Below, in pieces: positions 15,049-23,008 of a stretch of 23,142 nucleotides of DNA (within the stretch, counting starts at the first letter, position 1; each line of letters starts with the position of its first letter). A program made the position numbers and the translations under genes. The notes under the pieces were generated by a model. The model ran no database searches and was not told the DNA's origin. It was given only the letters and a program-made list of their open reading frames with translations. The stretch covers positions 1 through 23,142 of the forward strand of contig DATKVV010000061.1 of assembly GCA_035529895.1 (NCBI GenBank), in the 5' to 3' direction. This DNA comes from JAUWKC01 sp035529895. Its GTDB lineage: Bacteria > Planctomycetota > Phycisphaerae > Sedimentisphaerales > Anaerobacaceae.

Positions 15049-16679
15049 TTTGACTCTCCGTACAGCGTGCTGACCGCGGCTTTTCTATACCTTACGAGGG
15101 ACACTACTGTCTTGAATTCCTCGATCTTCAACAGATAGGAGCACAGAACAAATGCTGATGCCGCCCCAATGCCCGGCAGCATCAGATCGGAAACAGCGGT
15201 ATGGACAAATGAACCGGGATTATCAATCCTCAGCAGCAGTTGGAGCACCACCCATAGAGTGCCGCTGGTAACCGCCAGTTTGGCCGAAAAACCCAGCATA
15301 CTCGAATCGAATAGTCCTTCGAGCCTCTTGTTGAGTATCCCTGCGAGTATTGTGATCTTTATTGTTTTTGATATTACAAACGCGCCGGCAATCCCGACGT
15401 ATCCCAAAGGTTTCAGCAGCAGCAGCGCCAAGGCAATATCCAATAACACGCATAAGACGCCGAATTTAACCGGAGTTTTTGTATCGGACAGGGCAAAGAA
15501 ACTATGCACAAGGAGAGTTTCCAGAGAAAACGTGACCAATCCCAGCGCATAGACCATAAATGCTTGTGACGTTCCGAGCGTAGAGTCCACACCAAACTGG
15601 CCACGTTGGAAGAAGAATCTAATCAGCGGCTGTTTTAACCCTATCAGCAGGAAGGCAAGCGGTGCGCTCAGGTACAGCAGCACTCTGAACGACTTAATAA
15701 CCAGGCTCGTAAAGTTCTTGTAGTCTTTCACCGATGCAAGATGAGATAACTGGGAATAGACCACTGTGACTAATGCCACAGGCCCAATCAGCAGAATCGC
15801 ATCAATAAGCTTTTTCGAATAGCCGAGGTAGGACAGCTGGCCGCTCGGCAGCGTCGAAGCAAGCAGGTTGTCCACCAGGGCGCTTATGTGCGAGAATATC
15901 ACGCCGACCACAAGCGGTCCCGTGAGCAGCAGGACTTTTTTAAAGTGGCCGCTTGTGTCTGCGTTTGAAGGTCGTCGAAAAAGGAACCTGCGTTCCGGAA
16001 TGAAGTAAAGCTGGACGCACACGCACCCAAGTGCACCCAAACCTATGAGTACCGGAACCGCGTAGATTTTCAGGGAGGGTAAAAATACTATCAGGCCACT
16101 CACTATGAAGAACTTCAGGGCCGCCTCCGGCCAGGCAGCCTTCATGAACTGCCTGCGAGCATTCAAGACTGTATACGTTACCATCGTCAGTCCGAGAAAG
16201 AATGTCCCCGGCGCCAGCATCCTGAGCAGATTCGAAGTTATCTGTCGCTTTGACTCGGCAAATCCGGGCAGGAGCACATCAGTGAGAAATCCGGAAAAAG
16301 CCGCAAGAGTCAAAGCTGCAATTCCCAAAAAGCCGACTGCCGACAAAAACGCCTTCCTGAAAAGGGTCCCTGATGCCAAAGCTGATTCTGATAGACTATG
16401 GGCAAATACGGGTAGAAGTGACGGGTAAATAAGCTCCCTCAGCAGCCACACGACGGAAAGAACAATGCCAACCGATGCAAAATAAACGTCTGCCATATCG
16501 CTGGTTCCCAAAAAGTGCGCAATAACGACCTTCTCTGCAAATCCAAACACTTTCGTGCATAAAGCTATTGTTGAGAGAGTGAATACAATTCTACCCAGCG
16601 AAAACCTGGAGCCTGCACCGTCAGCTTGAGCCAGGCTATTCTGTTCCAATTCTTGCTGTTGCATATTATGCTTGGCCAT
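15045..16679 (-). CDS. MurJ/MviN-family lipid-linked glycan flippase
   Basis: The 544-residue protein has about 13-14 transmembrane segments across ~30-535, preceded by a short Gln-rich cytoplasmic N-terminus. MviN/MurJ hallmarks include LRELIYPSLLPVFA, NARRQFMKAAWPE, LSYLGYSKKL, RFFFQRGQFG with a following ST, and FFALSDTKTPVK. Family members of this size flip lipid II or other undecaprenyl-PP-linked intermediates. Its place between glycosyltransferase genes and the polymerase/ligase gene argues for the polysaccharide repeat unit as cargo, in place of a Wzx protein, and against the housekeeping MurJ role. It overlaps the upstream glycosyltransferase gene by 14 bp; ATG 16664 is an alternative start. 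Confidence 0.88.
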   Translation of the reverse strand: MAKHNMQQQELEQNSLAQADGAGSRFSLGRIVFTLSTIALCTKVFGFAEKVVIAHFLGTSDMADVYFASVGIVLSVVWLLRELIYPSLLPVFAHSLSESALASGTLFRKAFLSAVGFLGIAALTLAAFSGFLTDVLLPGFAESKRQITSNLLRMLAPGTFFLGLTMVTYTVLNARRQFMKAAWPEAALKFFIVSGLIVFLPSLKIYAVPVLIGLGALGCVCVQLYFIPERRFLFRRPSNADTSGHFKKVLLLTGPLVVGVIFSHISALVDNLLASTLPSGQLSYLGYSKKLIDAILLIGPVALVTVVYSQLSHLASVKDYKNFTSLVIKSFRVLLYLSAPLAFLLIGLKQPLIRFFFQRGQFGVDSTLGTSQAFMVYALGLVTFSLETLLVHSFFALSDTKTPVKFGVLCVLLDIALALLLLKPLGYVGIAGAFVISKTIKITILAGILNKRLEGLFDSSMLGFSAKLAVTSGTLWVVLQLLLRIDNPGSFVHTAVSDLMLPGIGAASAFVLCSYLLKIEEFKTVVSLVRYRKAAVSTLYGESK

Positions 16680-17838
16680 CGCGAATACAACTTTCGTATA
16701 TCTCAGTCAGTCGGGATATCTGCTTTTCCAATGAGTGATGCCGGCAAAAGTAGATGTATGCATTTTCTGCATATGCCCTGCGCTTGGCTTTATCCGCTAA
16801 CAGTTGGTCAATAGCGGCAGCTATGCTCGCCGGCGTCGGTTCCGCAAGAAAGCCCGTTTTGTCGTGTGCTATTAGTTCTCTATTGCCAATGACCGACGTA
16901 GCCACAATGGGGCACATGGCTCGCATTGCCTCCAACAGTAAGTATGGCTGGGCCTCCGCGTCGGAACAAAGAGCAACGATGTCCGAGATAGCATATATCT
17001 GTTCCATGTTTGAAATATGTCCGAGCAGTTTCACCTTATTGCTTAGCCGGTTTTCAAAAATGAATCTTTCCGCCGCAGTCTTAAGGTTGCCGTCTCCGGC
17101 AAGTAAGAATACCACATCATTGGCACGTGAAACCCTGGCTGCTTCAAGAAATCTGAAAATGCCTTTGTAGCTCACAAGTCTGCACGCGGTAGTCACAACC
17201 GCCTTATCCCTGGGCAGGTCGATGGATACCTTGCCGGTGAAGTCTCTGGCAAAGCCAGTTGCGCTCGGGAAAACCCGGCCGTTGGCAAGACCATTTTCTA
17301 CCCAGTTACACTTGCCCCGGGAAACTACACGTGCTCGTATTGCTATGGCCGCCTCTGACCTTGATACGGCAACTAACCTGCTTGTCAGTCTCCCGAGCAG
17401 TTGTTCCAGAACAAGATACAGTAACCTATTGAACCGGTTATTGCATCGCAGGAAAGCGAAGCAGTGCGGACTATGAACCACCACGTTCCGCCCCGCCAGA
17501 ACTGCCGCGATTCGTCCCAAAGCACCCGCTTTTGAACAATGGGTGTGTATCACATCAAATTTGTTTTGCAACAACAAGCGCCGAATGACAGCAACCGAGC
17601 GGAAATCATTGAGCGGATTAATTTTCCTGTACATTGGTATAATATAAACTGTTACTCCACTTTTTCTTAGTGCGGATATCCTTTCGGCGGCATCCGGGCA
17701 ACAGCGATTCAGGGAACAAATTAACGTTACATCAAAACCTTTTTGAACCAGTTGTGGAAGCACCGTGCAAACGTACGTGCAGGTACCACCCAAAAATCCT
17801 TCCAAAATATGAACAACCTTTATCGGCCTGTTACCCAT
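16666..17838 (-). CDS. GT4-family glycosyltransferase
   Basis: This 390-residue GT-B enzyme has a typical N-terminal acceptor domain (HILEGFLGGTCTYV, THCSKAGALGRIAA) and a C-terminal nucleotide-sugar domain (CRLVSYKGIFRFLEA, then DAEAQPYLLLEAM with the conserved EX7E-type acidic pair, and IVATSVIGNRELI). It is cytoplasmic with no signal peptide, and would add one sugar to the lipid-linked repeat unit; donor and linkage cannot be read from sequence. ATG 17838 overlaps the previous stop as TGATG; GTG 17841 directly before it is possible. Confidence 0.88.
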   Translation of the reverse strand: MGNRPIKVVHILEGFLGGTCTYVCTVLPQLVQKGFDVTLICSLNRCCPDAAERISALRKSGVTVYIIPMYRKINPLNDFRSVAVIRRLLLQNKFDVIHTHCSKAGALGRIAAVLAGRNVVVHSPHCFAFLRCNNRFNRLLYLVLEQLLGRLTSRLVAVSRSEAAIAIRARVVSRGKCNWVENGLANGRVFPSATGFARDFTGKVSIDLPRDKAVVTTACRLVSYKGIFRFLEAARVSRANDVVFLLAGDGNLKTAAERFIFENRLSNKVKLLGHISNMEQIYAISDIVALCSDAEAQPYLLLEAMRAMCPIVATSVIGNRELIAHDKTGFLAEPTPASIAAAIDQLLADKAKRRAYAENAYIYFCRHHSLEKQISRLTEIYESCIRDGQA

Positions 17839-19055
17839 CACTTTGTTCTGGTAAACAGCGCGGCCAGTGTTTTTGTATTTTTCACGGAGTCGAAACGCTC
17901 CGCGGCCATTTCATACGCCTTTTGTGAAAGCTGCCTCTGCAAATCTCTGTTACCAAGCAACTCTGTAATGGTTAAGGCGAGTTTTTTGATATTCCCCGGC
18001 TCAACAAGCAAGCCGGTTTGGCGGTCCTTTACCGCTTCCCTTATCCCTTGCAGATCGCTCGCTATGACCGGAACACCGCTGGCAAAGGCTTCCAATATTG
18101 CGTTAGGTATTCCATCTCTGTCGCCTTCTTGTGTCACTACCGATGGCGCCACGAGCAGAGTAGCCCGCCGGATAAGTCGAAGTGTGGCATAAGATTTCTG
18201 CCATCCTAAAAGTCGGACACGACCCTCGAGGTTCAGTTCCGCAATCAGTTCGCTTAGCTGTCGGTGGCTGGGTCCGTCACCGACAATCATCAGCCTGCAG
18301 TACGGTTTTTCCCGTGCAACCAGCGCAAAAGCCTTGATAAGGTAAGCAAAACCCTTTTTCTCCACCAGACGGCCGACCGCGATTACTACATTATCGTCCG
18401 GTTCGAATTCAGTGACGTTCTTTTCACAAAGCTCATAGCATTCGAGGACCTTCCCTGCGCCGTGATAGCTCAGATGCAGCTTATCGTGATACCTGGCGGG
18501 CAAACCGGCTTTGAGTTGCTTCAAGCCCTGTTCGGTGCAGGCAGCAACAAAATTCGCACGTGAAACCTTTAGTTCCGCGGCGCCCCGCTCCACAAAAATA
18601 TCTCTCGCATGGGCGGAAATGCTGAATTGGCGGCGAGTGGCTGCGGACAGTGCCAATGCGATAAATGCCGGCCAGCTCAAAAAGTAAGCATGGATGTGTG
18701 AAATACCCGCCCGATCGAGATGCCTCGCAAAGAAACCAACGGTATGAAGATTACCCATTAGGGATACGGCTTCCCAGGGACACGACCTGACAAGTCTTAG
18801 TATAAGATAAATCAGCCTGCCCAAAGCCAGAGGGTATCTCAAAACCATATAGGACACGGACAGAACAGCCTCTAAAGAAAACGCAGACGGTCTATAGAGC
18901 GTTTTGGGGTCTTCTACGGGGCCGTTGGCGGCCCACGGGCCTGAAGCTGCAAGAATCGTGATATCGAAGCCTAACGTGCGCAGGGCCTCAATTTCCCTGG
19001 CGGCAAAGGTCTCGGTCAGGCTGGGGAACGTCGTAAGTATATATCCAATTTTCAT
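17838..19055 (-). CDS. GT4-family glycosyltransferase, WcaL/AmsK-like
   Basis: The 405 residues start with TTFPSLTETFAAREIEAL, the N-terminal signature of the colanic acid/amylovoran WcaL/AmsK-like subgroup. Further motifs are HAYFLSWPAFIAL, SISAHARDIF, YHGAG, VGRLVEKKGFAYLIKAF and the donor-site block EGDRDGIPNAILEAFASGVP. It is a cytoplasmic retaining transferase that probably acts midway in repeat-unit assembly. ATG 19055 overlaps the stop of the sugar-phosphate transferase gene (ATGA). The subgroup resemblance is good, but sugar specificity is not inferable. Confidence 0.9.
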   Translation of the reverse strand: MKIGYILTTFPSLTETFAAREIEALRTLGFDITILAASGPWAANGPVEDPKTLYRPSAFSLEAVLSVSYMVLRYPLALGRLIYLILRLVRSCPWEAVSLMGNLHTVGFFARHLDRAGISHIHAYFLSWPAFIALALSAATRRQFSISAHARDIFVERGAAELKVSRANFVAACTEQGLKQLKAGLPARYHDKLHLSYHGAGKVLECYELCEKNVTEFEPDDNVVIAVGRLVEKKGFAYLIKAFALVAREKPYCRLMIVGDGPSHRQLSELIAELNLEGRVRLLGWQKSYATLRLIRRATLLVAPSVVTQEGDRDGIPNAILEAFASGVPVIASDLQGIREAVKDRQTGLLVEPGNIKKLALTITELLGNRDLQRQLSQKAYEMAAERFDSVKNTKTLAALFTRTK

Positions 19056-19663
19056 AAGTGCAGTTTTCGCTTCGGGTTCAGTACAAATGCGACGGTCATG
19101 GCCAAAATCTTCATATCAAGCCACAAACTCCCCTTGCGCATATAATAAAGGTCATATTTCATATCTTTGTGCATCGCGAGCTTGCGGTCACCAAGGACTT
19201 GCCACAAACCAGTGATGCCGGGTTTGACCAGTAATCTCTTTCTCTGAAGAGGTTCATACGTCACTGCCACGCCGGGAAGCTCCGGACGAGGGCCGACTAG
19301 ACTCATATGTCCTGTTAGAACAGAAAAAAGCTGAGGCAGTTCATCCAGTTTGTGTCGCCTGAAGAATTTGCCTGTAACCGTAACCAAGGACGCATTATCA
19401 GATTCTGCGGACGGTTCGTAAGGATTTGCATCGACCCGCAGCGTTCTAAGCTTGGGAATCCAAAACAGCCTGCCGTTTTTTCCTACGCGGTAGTGCCAAA
19501 AAAAGACCGGTCGCCCTTCTCGAATCAATATGCTCAAGCCCGCCAATCCCATGACGAACAGCCCGGGCGGCAGCAGCAGCAGGCAGATAACAATATCGAA
19601 ACATCTTTTGCTCCAACTGTCCATGTACGGTGAATAACCCTGCTTTTTTCTATAGCTGGTCAT
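19052..19663 (-). CDS. Undecaprenyl-phosphate sugar phosphotransferase (short monotopic PGT)
   Basis: This 203-residue bacterial sugar transferase starts glycan assembly by moving a sugar phosphate from a UDP-sugar to undecaprenyl phosphate. The family KRCFDI start (19-24), one membrane segment (~24-48) and the block RRHKLDELPQLFSVLTGHMS (102-121) followed by LVGPRPELP are clear; D and E in LDELPQ are the catalytic dyad of the superfamily. It is the short PglC/SypR-like form without the N-terminal four-helix and CoA-binding-like domains of WcaJ/WbaP. It has ATGA overlaps at both ends. It is the committing step of this cluster, and the preferred first sugar is unknown. Confidence 0.92.
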   Translation of the reverse strand: MTSYRKKQGYSPYMDSWSKRCFDIVICLLLLPPGLFVMGLAGLSILIREGRPVFFWHYRVGKNGRLFWIPKLRTLRVDANPYEPSAESDNASLVTVTGKFFRRHKLDELPQLFSVLTGHMSLVGPRPELPGVAVTYEPLQRKRLLVKPGITGLWQVLGDRKLAMHKDMKYDLYYMRKGSLWLDMKILAMTVAFVLNPKRKLHL

Positions 19664-20793
19664 TTAGCTCCAAGTACCTCTTCGTATATGGAAAGTGTTT
19701 GTTGGGCGGCCTTTTCCCAATTGAACAACCTGCTTCGTCTCAAGCCCAGGCGTATATGTTGCTCCCTAAGGGACGAGTCTTCTATCATTGAGATAACGGC
19801 CTGAGTGATTTGCTCTAAATTGAACGGCTCGACTACCAGAGCTGCACGGCCCACAGTCTCCCTCAACGCGCCTCTGCTTGATGACACAACGGGCGTCCCG
19901 CACGCCATCGCCTCCAGCGGCGGGAACCCAAAGCCCTCATATAAAGACGGAAAAACAAAAACGTCCGCCATCTCGTAGACAAGAGGAAGATCGCTTCTGT
20001 CAACGTACCCCAGCCGGATTACAGCGTTCGACGCCATTTGCCTGGCGATTTCGTCGAGCTCCACCTCGGCGCCCCACGCTCTTTTTCCGGCAATAACGAG
20101 CTTGTGCGGCAACCCTGCCTGCTGTATCTTTCTCTGCACACATAACAGTGTCCATATATTCTTCTTAGGCTCGATGTTGCCTACGTAAAGTATGTACCGG
20201 TCAGGCAGACTATAGCGTGTCCTTACTTGGGAGTACTGAGAAGAGTCCTTTTGTGTTCTAAAGATACTGTCTATTCCAGGGTAGACAATTCGGATTCTTG
20301 AACAAGGCAGGCGGAAGTTACGCTTCAAGTCATCGGCCGTGCACTTGGATAATGCTATTACACAGGAAGCTTTTTTCGCGGCGGTTTCCATAAACAGATT
20401 GAAGTAAATCGCGTTTGTCAGTTTACACCACTCCGGATGGTCAATAGCTATTGTGTCATGGATTGTCACAATACAGGGTATCGGCATCCTGTAAACAGGA
20501 CAAATATAGCTGAGGCAGTGCAGCACTTCCAATCCCTGTCTTGCGCAGAGGCAAGGCAACCTGGTTTGCTCCCAAAATATTCTTGCGGCCCTCGTTCTTA
20601 AGCGTTCGATTTCGACGACTTGCAAATTCTCGGAAGAAGGCACATATTCTCGTACCAAATCGGGTCGGTTGGTAAAGACAACGTAGCGGTTTCGCACATC
20701 CACATTCAAAAGTCCGTTCAGTAACCCGAGCGAGTAGTACTCAACGCCCGAGATGTATCTGTCAGACGAGTGGAAATTGACACCTATTCTCAT
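19660..20793 (-). CDS. GT4-family glycosyltransferase, mannosyltransferase-like
   Basis: The 377-residue enzyme shows SGVEYYSLGLL near the N-terminus, IHDTIAIDHPEW, YPGID, YVGNIEPKKNIWTLL and the donor-binding block PSLYEGFGFPPLEAMACGTP. The GNIEPKKN and EGFGFPPLEAM pair is typical of the WbdB/MtfB mannosyltransferase-like subgroup of GT4, but the sugar is not certain. ATG 20793 follows GAGAAG closely and lies 7 bp after the upstream stop; its own stop overlaps the next ATG (ATGA). Confidence 0.9.
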   Translation of the reverse strand: MRIGVNFHSSDRYISGVEYYSLGLLNGLLNVDVRNRYVVFTNRPDLVREYVPSSENLQVVEIERLRTRAARIFWEQTRLPCLCARQGLEVLHCLSYICPVYRMPIPCIVTIHDTIAIDHPEWCKLTNAIYFNLFMETAAKKASCVIALSKCTADDLKRNFRLPCSRIRIVYPGIDSIFRTQKDSSQYSQVRTRYSLPDRYILYVGNIEPKKNIWTLLCVQRKIQQAGLPHKLVIAGKRAWGAEVELDEIARQMASNAVIRLGYVDRSDLPLVYEMADVFVFPSLYEGFGFPPLEAMACGTPVVSSSRGALRETVGRAALVVEPFNLEQITQAVISMIEDSSLREQHIRLGLRRSRLFNWEKAAQQTLSIYEEVLGAK

Positions 20794-20800
20794 AATCTTC

Positions 20801-21931
20801 TCACAGAGCTAGGACGTCTTCGTATATTTCTTGGATGAGCGCGGCAGTTTTGTCGGCGGTAAAATTTGAAATGGCGTGCTCGTATCCTGCGCCTGCTATT
20901 CTGTTGGCAAACCGACTGTCCCGAGCTACTTTCAGCATTGCATTACTAAGCGCTTCAATATCATTCACTTGCACAAGAACGCCTGTTTTGCCGTTTTGGA
21001 TTATCTCACTCGGCCCACAGGAACCAACTGCAATCACAGGGACTTTGTGGGCCATCGCCTCAATAATTACCCGTCCAAAGGGTTCTCGATAAGCTGTGTG
21101 AACCAGACAGTCGATTTTTCCCCATGTTTCATGCATGTTTTCCTGCCACCCGGCGAAGCAGACCTTTTCCGCTATTGCGGACTTCTCGACATAACGGAGC
21201 AAATTTTGCTTGTAGATGGAATCCCGTCCGAAGAGGTCGTCGCCGACCAGCACAAACCTTGCATCGGGTAATCTCGCGGCGACCTGCGACGCAGCTTTCA
21301 GAAAGACAATATGGTTTTTCCACGGCACAAGCTGCCCGACCTGAGCAAAAACAGACAAGCGTTTTTCGCAATCGTTTGTCTGGCTGAAGAAATCTGTGTT
21401 CTTGTCGGAACGGTCGAAAAAAGTCTTGTCTACCCCGTTATAAACGACCTTAATCTTGTCCAGGTTTACCCCCTGTTCTATTAACGCTTTTTTTACCGTG
21501 TGACTAACGGCAATCAACCTTTTGCAAAACCTGCTGCAGAATCTTGAAAGAAATCCGAAATCAGTCAAATCGCGAGCGTGCAACAGCAATTTCGTTCTTG
21601 TGACAAGAGCGGCAAAAGCCGCGGCTGGGCCGGCGTAAAAACTGTTGGCGTGTATAATATCCGGTTTGGTTTTCAATGCTATTTTTGACAGGCTCCAGCT
21701 TGTTTTCAACCAATACCGCGAACATAAGGGCGACCGGTATCCGAACCTTGGGGGCTCCGGAAGTCCATAGGTGTCAATTCCCATAGAGGCTAACTCTCTT
21801 GAGAGCCAGCTTTCGGCCGGACAGGCAGCACTTATGAGAAATTGAGTGCTCAGATGTTTTGCCATTAGCAACAAGCTTGTCTCAGCCCCTCCTGCTCTGC
21901 CTTCCAAACTGACAAGAAGTATTCGAGTCAT
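20801..21931 (-). CDS. GT4-family glycosyltransferase, first gene of the polysaccharide operon
   Basis: The 376-residue GT-B enzyme has GRAGGAETSLLLMAKHL (11-27), HANSFYAGPAAAF, YNGVDKTFFD, VGQLVPWKNHIVFLKAA and the donor-site stretch REPFGRVIIEAMAHKVPVIA. The C-terminus is normal, with no truncation. It is the first gene after the 335 bp intergenic region, so the operon promoter should lie directly upstream on the - strand. The ATG at 21931 has no good Shine-Dalgarno site, but the protein start fits the family. Confidence 0.9.
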   Translation of the reverse strand: MTRILLVSLEGRAGGAETSLLLMAKHLSTQFLISAACPAESWLSRELASMGIDTYGLPEPPRFGYRSPLCSRYWLKTSWSLSKIALKTKPDIIHANSFYAGPAAAFAALVTRTKLLLHARDLTDFGFLSRFCSRFCKRLIAVSHTVKKALIEQGVNLDKIKVVYNGVDKTFFDRSDKNTDFFSQTNDCEKRLSVFAQVGQLVPWKNHIVFLKAASQVAARLPDARFVLVGDDLFGRDSIYKQNLLRYVEKSAIAEKVCFAGWQENMHETWGKIDCLVHTAYREPFGRVIIEAMAHKVPVIAVGSCGPSEIIQNGKTGVLVQVNDIEALSNAMLKVARDSRFANRIAGAGYEHAISNFTADKTAALIQEIYEDVLAL

Positions 21932-22266
21932 GAGCCGTAGTTTTACTCACTGAGAGACTAAAGAATAAGTCAAGTCTCCTTTCCAGAGAACTTAAGACAT
22001 ACGATTGGTGCACTACCTACCTTAGGTATAGGCGCAGCAGAGTGCCCCACTGTTGACAAATATGTCTTGGAAAACTGATCAACTTTTCTTAGGGCGACCC
22101 CTAACGCGACGGTTTCTTCCGAGTCGAACCGACTTTTGGCATCAACCGGCTCCGGTCTCAATACGCCTTGATATATGGGCTTGATGTCTTTCCACCGTGA
22201 GCGAGTTGGAGCTGACACCTCTGCCTTTTTCTGAACGATAGGGGCTTTGAGGAGTAAATCGCTGGT
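21932..22266. promoter_or_regulatory. Divergent intergenic region between polysaccharide operon and sigma factor gene
   Basis: These 335 bp must contain the promoters of both the leftward polysaccharide operon and the rightward sigma gene. On the - strand a TTGACT occurs about 50 bp before the first glycosyltransferase ATG, but no good -10 box is spaced from it. A perfect 6 bp inverted repeat, TTAGGG (22089-22094) and CCCTAA (22099-22104) with a 4-nt spacer, could be an operator or chance. The only notable open frame is the weak one listed at 21970-22218. Confidence 0.5.
21970..22218 (-). CDS. Questionable small ORF (82 aa)
   Basis: The frame starts at GTG 22218 and encodes an 82-residue hydrophilic protein (SAPTRSRWKDIKPIYQGVLR near the start) with no recognised family. 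It has no convincing ribosome site: AAAGG is distant and GGCAGAG touches the start. It fills most of the divergent promoter region, which argues against a real gene, although its composition is not obviously random. Confidence 0.2.
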   Translation of the reverse strand: MSAPTRSRWKDIKPIYQGVLRPEPVDAKSRFDSEETVALGVALRKVDQFSKTYLSTVGHSAAPIPKVGSAPIVCLKFSGKET

Positions 22267-22860
22267 GTGGATTCGGTAAATATTGATGAGAGCGTAGTAT
22301 TAGAACGGGTGGTCTACCAGCAAGATAGAAAAGCCCTGGCTATTCTTTACGCCAAATACTACCAACCCGTACTGGATTACATAGTTGGGTCCACAGACCA
22401 CAATGTTGACGCAGAAGATTTGGCTCAAAATGTGTTCATCGAGCTTTTACAGGGGAGCGGTCGCTACAAGAAGAAGGAGCAAACCGTTGAAGCCTACCTT
22501 TTGGGCATGGCCAAAAATACTGTCAGGCGTTATCGTCGAGAGAAAAGAGGCCAACCCAGAACCATTAATTCAGACTTGATTGATAAGATTATACCCTCCA
22601 GTCAAGTTCGCGGGCATCAAAATCAAGAGATGCAGATCCCGGCTCAGGAACTCAAGAAAGCCATCCGGGATGCAGTGTCCCAGTTGTCTCCTAAGGTCCG
22701 CCAAGCTATCAATTTGAGATTCGCCGAAGGACTCGCACCGAAAGAAGCGGCCCAAAAGGCCGGATGTCCTGTGAACGCTTTCTACCAATGTCTGCACGCT
22801 GGAATCAAAGAGCTTGGAAAACTCCGAATCGGAGGGCTGGCGCAGAAATCAGAGGTGTAG
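22267..22860 (+). CDS. RNA polymerase sigma factor, sigma-70/ECF family
   Basis: The protein has 197 residues from GTG 22267, the only start open to the upstream in-frame TAA at 22255; GAGGAG lies at 22249-22254, a rather long 12 nt before it. Region 2 is visible as ALAILYAKYYQPVLDYI and DAEDLAQNVFIELL (about 22-62), and region 4 as LSPKVRQAINLRFAEGLAPK then AAQKAGCPVNAFYQCLHAGI (about 140-182), a helix-turn-helix. No regions 1 or 3 are present, which fits the ECF class. No anti-sigma gene follows before the IS end at 23009. It is divergent from the polysaccharide operon and could control it, but adjacency is the only evidence. Confidence 0.88.
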   Translation: MDSVNIDESVVLERVVYQQDRKALAILYAKYYQPVLDYIVGSTDHNVDAEDLAQNVFIELLQGSGRYKKKEQTVEAYLLGMAKNTVRRYRREKRGQPRTINSDLIDKIIPSSQVRGHQNQEMQIPAQELKKAIRDAVSQLSPKVRQAINLRFAEGLAPKEAAQKAGCPVNAFYQCLHAGIKELGKLRIGGLAQKSEV

Positions 22861-23008
22861 CTAAATAAAAAGCGCCCGAAAGTAAAAAAAACTTTCTCTC
22901 ATAACTCCGTTTTCTGAAAGTAGTTAAGAAACAGTGCATAAAAAACTTCGCATTTTTGACCTAAGATTTTGCCGTTTTTTGGCAATTACTTATGGAAGCC
23001 AAAATTTT
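22861..23008 (+). other. AT-rich stretch after the sigma factor gene, up to the IS end
   Basis: These 148 bp have no gene. Two small hairpins are present: GAAAGT (22878-22883) with ACTTTC (22891-22896) around an A7 loop, and TTGCC (22969-22973) with GGCAA (22981-22985) around GTTTTTT. Neither has a trailing T-run, so terminator function is uncertain. The stretch may be the leader of a gene cut off by the IS. Confidence 0.4.

Noticed and set aside
7133..21931. Exosortase or PEP-CTERM gene in the glycan operon
   Set aside because: No membrane protein here shows exosortase catalytic motifs and the secreted protein ends without a PEP-CTERM tail.
14323..22101. Shared GGCGACCCC near 14323 and 22093
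   Set aside because: A 9 bp match in different contexts is expected by chance in 23 kb and there is no flanking similarity.
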